Assembly (NCBI GenBank): GCA_032690845.1
Contig: CM064433.1
Location: 35,214,658-35,278,657 of the forward strand
Reading direction: 5' to 3'
Length of the DNA: 64,000 nt
Source of the DNA: Eleusine coracana subsp. coracana
Taxonomy: Eukaryota > Streptophyta > Magnoliopsida > Poales > Poaceae
The stretch's first letter is position 1. Each line of letters begins with the position of its first letter. Made by a program: the position numbers and the translations under genes. The notes under the pieces were generated by a model. The model had not been told where the DNA came from. It saw only the letters and a list, made by a program, of their open reading frames with translations, and did not search any database. Below, one piece after another: positions 56,526 to 64,000 of this stretch.

Positions 56526-59500
56526 CTAGTACTTTACAAGGGCTGGTATTACAGCATAGCAGTCAGATAAGCAGTGGAATAGCCAATTCAGAAGTAATGT
56601 GTCCGGCAAACTGACAAGAAGTTCAGCCTACAAAAGATGACAGTATGACACTTATCAGAAAGGAAATACATATATAAATAAAATATTTGAAGTACAAATT
56701 TGGAAAATTTACACACTACATGTAAAAAGGATAATATTTGCATATGTTTGTGTGGTATTGCTCAATAGGGTAAAAATCAAATCAATACAGTCAGTAATAA
56801 CTGGACATGACAGCCTGCATGATTCAGACGTGCCTTGGTGATACACAATGATCACTAGCCTGCCTGCTGGTGTTTCTAACTTTCTATTGCCATAATATGC
56901 TGTGTACGGTGGTACCATGAAGGTAAATGACCATCAGTAGGAAGTTGAAGCATCCTATTTATTACTCTTCTATCAGATACATCAGGATACTTGGTTCATA
57001 CAAGGATAGATGATGGGATGTATAGTTTTATTAAATGCATAAGGACTGAGGAAATTTGATAGGATGTAGGGACGCTAAGCCACTAATATTACAAATTTGG
57101 TTTCGACAATGCCAAACAAAATAAAATAACATGGTTTTGCTGATAATATTTTTGACAATGCCATTAAAAGCTGATTTTTCTCATGGGAGTTAGCACATAA
57201 GAATCTTTACCTTAATTTCCTTTCCGGCATACGATAAGGAATTCCGGTATGTTTCAGAAGTCATTGCTTCAGTCATGAGCCTAAATACCTTCTTGTTCAT
57301 ATTCGTTTTCATGAGGATCATTTTCCCAGACGGATGTACCCGACTGATACCAAGATCTGCTGCCATTCGCTTTACATAGAGCTTTTTCAATAGCAACTGC
57401 AAGAGAAAGAAAGTAACACCCAACAAAGTAAGACCCTAAAGTTAATCATAACCTCTGATCACGGAGGCATAAATACTAGGACTGACAAACCTCCATATCA
57501 CGGGGCTCTTTTCCATATCTTCGTCGAAGATCTTCTGTGAACTGTACTAAGGTCCATAGATCTTTTTCTGCAGCTTTTGCTGCTTCGTTTAGCAATTCAA
57601 CTGGATTTTCAAGATAACTTATGTATTCTGAGGAGAGATGCGGAGAAATGTTTATATCCAGCTGTCCAGAGAACAGAACCATTCAGAAACTTTATTTGAT
57701 TTGTAAAACATCTTCACAAATGCTTAGATTAAAATCTATGCTACACAAAACAAGAACACTAGTATTATTTAGGTTCACCTGAACATCTTTGTAAGGAACC
57801 GGCATAAGACAAAATTGATCAACCTGAGAGTGGAAATAATCGTGTCAGAAGTTTTTAGGGAAATAACATGTCATGCAGCATATACAGTTAGCTCCAAATC
57901 ATATTTATCCTTCTCCATATGAAAAACAATGTATTTCACTCCCCCCCCCCCCCCCCCCCTCTCAAATATAGATGGAAGAAACCGCAAATATGACATACAA
58001 GATAATGCATAACGGCTATCTAAAACTATCTAATTGTGCTTTGAGTAATTCCAAGAACCAGAAGGATTGGAACAAAAGGAACTACTGTAATGCATATCCA
58101 TGAATTAGGCAAAAATAAAATAAAGAGAATTCACAGGAGTGGAAAGGAAACCAGATCAGGAGAGGATTACAAAAGAAGACAATCATCCGCAACCAGAGTT
58201 TTCACCTTGGCTAAGAAATATGCATATTCAGAAATTGAAGTCAACTAGCTTACTCAGGCAAATATGCAATTTTGTAGACAAGGATTATAACAATAGCTTG
58301 CATTATTAGTGATTTTATTCCCGATCAAATGGCTTGCATAGTTAGTGATATTTATTTTCATATCAGAACTGTTTAGAAAGTGATAGGGAAACCATAAGAA
58401 TTCACACCCAGCCCCTAGGTGGATGTTCTGCCCATTAGACAACAACAACAACTAAGCCTTTAATCCCAAGCAAGTTGGGGTCGGCTAGAGATGAAACCCC
58501 GAAGAGCCCAAGCACAAAAGCAAAACAAACGAACACAAGAAAGAAGGCAGAAGAGAGGTGGGAAAAGAGCACTCTCTATGGGGTTTCATTTCCATAAGAA
58601 TGGCTAAATTGTTGTTGGCTCGCCACGCCTATCACAACCACTCCTCCTTTATCCAGGCTTGGGACTGGCTATGTTAGCAACATAGGCGGAGTTCTGCCCA
58701 TTATATAATTTTTTTTACAAACTACAGTTTCAGTCATGTAAATCAGTAAGATCATGCGTATGAGCAAGTTTACAAGTAAAAGCATTACTTGTTTAAGGTT
58801 CACCATGATGTTAGGGATCCAATGCCATGATTACTAAATACAAGAATCAGAATAAAAGCATGAAAAAACAGAACTGGGCAAGGGGATCATTAGTAAATGT
58901 GTGTCCAGATAAATGGGGATACCTTTGACAAGCTTTCAAAAAGCATATCAAAGAACAGATCTACACCAACATTAGCAACATCTCCAGATTGTTGCTCACC
59001 AAACAAGCTTCCAAAACCCCTAATGCCCATATCCTTCTCTGCAACATGGAAACCTTGACCAAGGTCTGAATGCTCTTCAATAGCTCCAAGTCTATCCTGT
59101 ATATGGAAATATTGAACGGAAAATGTAAGAGCTGAAATATATTGAAGTTGGCAAAGCATGTATTCTAGTGGGAAATAAAGTTTCAGAATACATTTTTATG
59201 CAAACAGGAAGTGAGACCCCATTGTTCACTTCAAATAGCATAGGTACAGTTTCAGATTCCACATAAGATGGCCTACCATCAAAAACCATATCACCTTTCT
59301 AAACAGGCAAGGTCTTGGAAACCTTATATTCTTTGAAAGTTCCAGTTGAAAAAAAAAAAATAGAACAGATTGCCAGAGCACTCTTGGTTCCCATAAAATA
59401 TGGAAAAAAAAAGACTCCTAACGATAGGACCTGACCACAAATATTACCAAATGATCAATCTAGCACTCTAGCTTCATCTTCACTATTTTCGATTATGTAG

Positions 59501-62500
59501 TCCTAGGCAAACTTCCCTAATAAGTTAGGGAAAGGATGTGATAAAATTCAAGCAGGCGTCACGATAGAACTGCAGATGCTACAATAGGGTTTAGACAGAA
59601 ATGTATTATATAAAAACTGACCTTTTTTGCCTAACTGTCAACTGTGATAAATGTCTTTGGTGCTGAACTTCTTTGCAAGTTATGTAAGGCGATTGGACTT
59701 TTATAATCAAACTGGAGCAATGGTGGTTTGCTGATAAATCTATTTTACTATTTGTATGTGTCAAATCTTAATACCTCCACATTTATGAGTGGTCAAAGTT
59801 TTACTGCACTCTGCAATCTTGGCATATCTGTTTTGAACTTAGATGCTAGTACAAAACAAACAATACAAATTCCTTAGAAGATCAAACACTGGACCCAGTG
59901 GAGGCAGTTAACATGGAACATCACAATTTAATTCGGCGCATTTGCAGCCAGACTAAGGTGCACTGCTCTAAACCTAAAGGTAGTTGAGCAACACCTTGAC
60001 CTGCTGTTCTTCAATACTAATGGAGCTATGCCAATACCACCAAAACCAGTTGATAAACCTTAATGAAGCATAAGTAACAAGCACAAACAAATCTTGGAAT
60101 AATCAAATGACACTGAAGGCCATGCGATAAAATATGGATACAAAAAAAATTACAAAGCCTTCTTGTAGAGCTCACCGTTGCAACACTTGAGAGCAAAGAT
60201 TTATCAGTATAGAAGAGGTATGCAAAACCTTCTCTGCCCGATCTTCCAACTCTTCCGCGTAACTGGGCAAGAAGTAAAAAGGTGGACTTGAGATTTAAGG
60301 ACAATGAAAGCATACAGATAGCTAATGCTCAAGTCAGTTTGAGTAACAACATCTCATAGAATTCCAGGTAGATAATATACAATTCTATGGAATTTGATAA
60401 TTTGCTAACAGTTTAGGGAGCAAGCCAAAGGCCCTTTTTGAAACTTAATTTACTCTCTCAAAAAACGAAAGAAAGATAAACAACACACATTTGCATCTGT
60501 GAAGAAAACAGACTCAGGGATTCCTAACAGAATGCCCACATAGCTGTTTCCAAATAACTCAATATTTTATCATATTGGTATGATCTACACTTCCATACAT
60601 GACTGGAGTTTGCAACAAGGGTGATAAGAAACATATAAGGTACCTGATACAGCTGCGCGAGCCCAAATAGTTCGGCATACTGGACAATCATTGTGTTGGC
60701 ATTAGCAATGTCTATTCCACTTTCAATGATATGTGTGCAGACAAGAATTTTTATTTCCCCGGAAGCAAAATTTTCCATAGTATGTTGTATGGTTTTTGAC
60801 ACTTTCTGTGGAATGATATATAAGTGAAAGTTTGGTCAGTGAAGGTGAAGCATCAGTCATCTATGCAACTAGACCACAGATAGTAATCAAACTTATGATC
60901 GATTATGGAAAATGTAGAGGTCTGCCCAAGGTACCTCCAAGGAACAGTTAAAAATTGAAGATATAGACATGAATAAGGTTGGCAGGTTAAGGTAAAATAA
61001 AAATGAATCCAGTATATAGCCATAGTTGGCCAAAATTATGTCATTATGTGATGTAAGTAAAAGGTCAGCCTTGAGTCTCAGATAGAATCCCTTGTTGAGT
61101 ACTTGAATCAATAGACAACTACACCAGAATACCATACCCACAATGTAGGAATAAAATGCAGGGTGCACACAAGAGATTATGAAATAGCACAGTAAAGTGG
61201 AAGTTTTGTTTCTTTACCAGCAAACATACCTTTCCATGAGCAACAGCGATTGGTACATCCGGTAGGGAATCCCTAAGAAACTGCAACACATCGTCTATTG
61301 CTGTTGAATGATGAAATGAAATATGAGAAATTCATATGCATTTAAAAACACTGGCGGATCTCTTACTATATATTAGATCCGATTCACCATAAAATGAGAC
61401 AGAAATTATATGCAAAGACTTCCAGCAGTTCATCTGAAAGAGTTGAAGAGTGGTAAAGTCCAGATCCTATTAACTTGTTGTTTCCCATTACCATTATAAT
61501 AGGTTAAACTGAAATTTATTAAGAACACAAATTTTTAGGTCCATGTATCATGAGGGTCCATCATGAACAAAGTAATTCAAAATCGATACCTTTTATTCGA
61601 GGTACAACATAGAAAACTTGACCACCTCGTTGCAGCTCAAACTTGATAGCTGATAGAGCTCTTTCTTTACTAAACGCTGAGACATATGTCTTTACTGCTA
61701 CTCTTTCAGGAGGTGGCGTAGACATTAAACTGAAAGCATAAATGTATTCTTATAAGCAATAAAAGATATGAAGTACAAAAATGGACACAACTAAGTCTTT
61801 CATTTTTAGCCTGTTATGGGGAAAAATCATAAAGGAGACATAACATAAAACCTATAACATAACACTTTACCAGAATCAGAGTAGTGTTTGTTGACTAATT
61901 TACTGCAGGCTGTCATAGTCCATTCATTCATCTAACTCTCCACTATGCTATAAACTATCCCTCGTAAAGCTCTAACAAAACACAATATCTCCTCTCAACA
62001 GGAAGAAAAATGAAATTACTAGTGTATCTGGTGCTATTACCACAATGTACCTTGCATCACGGAAACCAGTCAAAGCCAGATACAGAGTACGTGGAATGGG
62101 TGTTGCAGAGAGTGTAAGAACATCAATAGAAGACTTGTATGATGCAATCTTCTCCTTTTGTTGGACTCCAAACTTCTGTAAAGGAAACATGATGGTGTTT
62201 GTGAAGATATATGTATAAAGAAATAGTTAATAGCAAATTCTGATTGGGATCAGAGTTTTTCTCCAACAATTCGATCATAGGATTAACTATGGTGCCATGC
62301 ATTTTAACATTTCGGAGAACCAGTCTTAAGGGCTTTGGAGATAATATATTTAAGTTTGCACTCAAATTATCAGTACTCGTCTGGGTACTTTTTCTTCGAT
62401 CATCATTATCAGCACACACCAACTAGGACAGAAATCACAAAAGGAACAACAGAAGAAAGCAGTATTTCCAGGACAGTCACGTAAGAGGGAGTAAGATTTA

Positions 62501-63931
62501 TAAGCACACCTGTTCTTCATCCACCACTAGGAGACCAAGATTGTTATATGCCATCCTTTCTGTGAGAAGAGCATGAGTTCCAACAATGATGTGCAAATCC
62601 CCATTCCTGATCATGGTTATTATCTCGTCTTTCTCATCTTTGCTCTGCAAAGAAGAGATTCAAGTCATGCAACTGATAGAGTTTGTCCCTTACGCCTTAA
62701 ATAAATTTACTGGAAAATGTAAGAACTCTTTGATAGTTGGGGGCTTGCAAGCGGCTGCAGCAAAATTGACTCAATGCTACCATTCTTAACATTACGGATC
62801 ATGAATACAATTTCCTATGACTGTCTGAAGAGAAGAATGAGAAACATAGAGTGAACTAGATAATACAGTCAATTAGATTATATATATTTTATCTTTCTAG
62901 TTAGTGATAAACACATTACAAGTTGGACTATTTACAATCAAGAGATTAAGATGCAACAGTCTTTAGGATACAGATGGATATCGGTTCGACAAGCAGCGTT
63001 GGTTAGGTAATACAAGCAAAATTTATATTAAGAAAAGTCTGATATGTGTGTTTCACAATCTTATGCAAAACTTATTTCTACTATGGCATACCTGGGCACC
63101 ACTAAATATGGCAATCTTTATATGAGGATAGTTGGCAAAACGCTCAGACATTGTATCATAATGCTGTTTTGCAAGTATTACGGTTGGAGCGAGAACCATA
63201 GCTTGATACCCTGCGGATACAACAGTGAATATAGCACGCATTGCAACTTCCGTTTTGCCAAAACCCACATCTCCACAGATCAGTCTATCCATTGGTGTTT
63301 CCCTTTCTGTGAGATCATTATCAACGTCTATAAAAGCCTGCCATCAGTACAAATAACATTTAAGATAGCATTTCAAGTTTATTGTGATCAGAGATACATT
63401 AACTACTTAATCAAAAACAGACTGCCATAGAAATTAGAATAACTTTATCATGCCTTAGTGGGAGTCTGGGAGGAAACTAGATCAAACCAGAATCTTGTTC
63501 TGTGATGAGACGCAAGAAAAATAACGAACCAGGGAGAAAAATAGATCAAACCAAAATAAGCAATGATCAGGCATCAAGGTTTTATCAATAGTCTATGATA
63601 GTGAAAGAATAGCAGCAACTTTTGATTTCGTGCATACACCAGGGAAATGAACATGAACATGAATGGCATTTCATTGGAAGGAAAAATGACAACAGTTGAC
63701 TAGACCTGGCTTTGGTCTGGAGTAGGCTCATAAGGAAATTCAGCAGCAAACTCATCCATTCCAGCAGGTTTTGGGTACGGAGGTCTTTTCTGCCTCATCC
63801 TTTGCAAATACAATTCCATCAAGTTGACAACCATCTTCTGAACAGCAAGCTTTCCTTTTAGCCTCCTCTTCTCCCAAGTAGAAGGATCATTCAATTTGCT
63901 CAAATTCCGTGGCCTCTTCTTCTCGTGAGGC
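56526..63931 (-). CDS. TRCF: TRCF/Mfd-like ATP-dependent helicase, plastid type, 5' end beyond window
   Basis: Thirteen exons in coding order: 63931-63706, 63337-63092, 62644-62510, 62175-62051, 61729-61590, 61300-61230, 60805-60644, 60262-60176, 59096-58923, 57823-57779, 57661-57491, 57396-57211, 56627-56526. All have GT-AG borders, and phases join to 622 residues after one leading base. Superfamily 2 motifs are in order: GDVGFGKTE (I), APTVILAKQ (Ia), VVDEEQ (II), LSATPIPRTL (III), CTHIIESGIDIA (V) and QLRGRVGRSGREGFAY (VI, split by an intron). The C-terminal part has EKDMGIRGFGSLFGEQQSG and the terminal TRCF domain, ending at TAG 56526. This matches the plant homologue of bacterial transcription-repair coupling factor (Arabidopsis At3g02060, chloroplast). 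Bacterial Mfd dislodges stalled RNA polymerase; the plastid role is inferred. The N-terminal transit peptide and any polymerase-interacting region are outside the window. Confidence 0.94.
57941..57959. repeat. poly-C tract of 19 in a helicase intron
   Basis: Nineteen consecutive C lie in the intron between exons 58923-59096 and 57779-57823. On the transcribed strand this is a G19 run, a potential quadruplex and a likely length polymorphism. Confidence 0.9.
58438..58690 (-). mobile_element. Au-like SINE in a helicase intron, with 13-bp target duplication
   Basis: GTTCTGCCCATTA stands on both sides (58425-58437 and 58691-58703). Read on the minus strand, the element ends with GGCTTAGTTGTTGTTGTTGT, the tail typical of Au-type grass SINEs, preceded by CGACCCCAACTTGCTTGGG. 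Its 253 bp lie between exons 58923-59096 and 57779-57823, in the same direction as the gene. Confidence 0.82.
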
Positions 63932-64000
63932 CTACAAAAACATCAATCTGGATAAATGGTTAACGTGCATTTTAAATTTTCTGGTGTGATCAAGAGATTG

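Noticed and set aside
1..64000. CRISPR arrays, bacterial operons, rRNA or tRNA genes
   Set aside because: None seen. The spaced palindromes in the LTRs are not CRISPR repeats: spacing is irregular, units vary, and they lie in retroelement LTRs.

Overview
The window reads as nuclear DNA of a grass, most likely rice or a close Oryza relative. The support is internal: Sirevirus-type Ty1/copia elements with lineage-specific palindrome arrays, an Osmar-type mariner with CTCCCTCCGTCCC termini, Stowaway and Tourist/PIF-like MITEs, an Au-like SINE, a rice-type Helitron terminus, and GC-rich monocot genes with GT-AG introns. There is no bacterial, phage or CRISPR content.

Positions 1-30865 are a nest of transposons. 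Element A, a Sirevirus-like Ty1/copia element, runs from beyond the left edge to 24539. Its 5' LTR carries a hAT element (748-2072, 8-bp duplication). Its reverse transcriptase is split by a second Sirevirus-like element B (6491-16478, 5-bp duplication). Its 3' LTR is split by a non-autonomous Helitron (21090-23344). A third related element, C, follows at about 24894-30865; it has lost everything between its 5' LTR and the end of pol. A, B and C each have an extra ORF3 downstream of pol or of the pol position, and each has its own palindrome family repeated in the LTR and again in the leader before ORF3. All their genes are broken by stops or frameshifts; B has no pol at all and its gag and ORF3 stops are almost all TAG.

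Positions 30866-41464 hold four diverged copies of one module of about 0.3-0.8 kb, a GC-rich segment that may be a Pack-MULE, several MITEs, and a nearly complete Osmar-type mariner (37715-41464). The mariner encodes a six-exon DD39D transposase on the minus strand, broken only by one frameshift in an A7 run. It also carries a separate two-exon gene of 183 residues on the plus strand that I do not recognise. The transposase begins with DLN-type (EAR-like) motifs.

Positions 41465-64000 are the gene-bearing part: a truncated LINE, a C2-domain/proline-rich SRC2-like gene (minus), a DHHC palmitoyltransferase gene (plus), an unrecognised multi-pass membrane protein gene (minus), and the 3' two thirds or so of a plastid-type TRCF/Mfd-like helicase gene (minus, 13 exons visible, start beyond the right edge). 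Between them are two long hairpins, one of which looks like a microRNA precursor, two MITEs, and a SINE inside a helicase intron. The host genes look intact; the retroelement genes do not.
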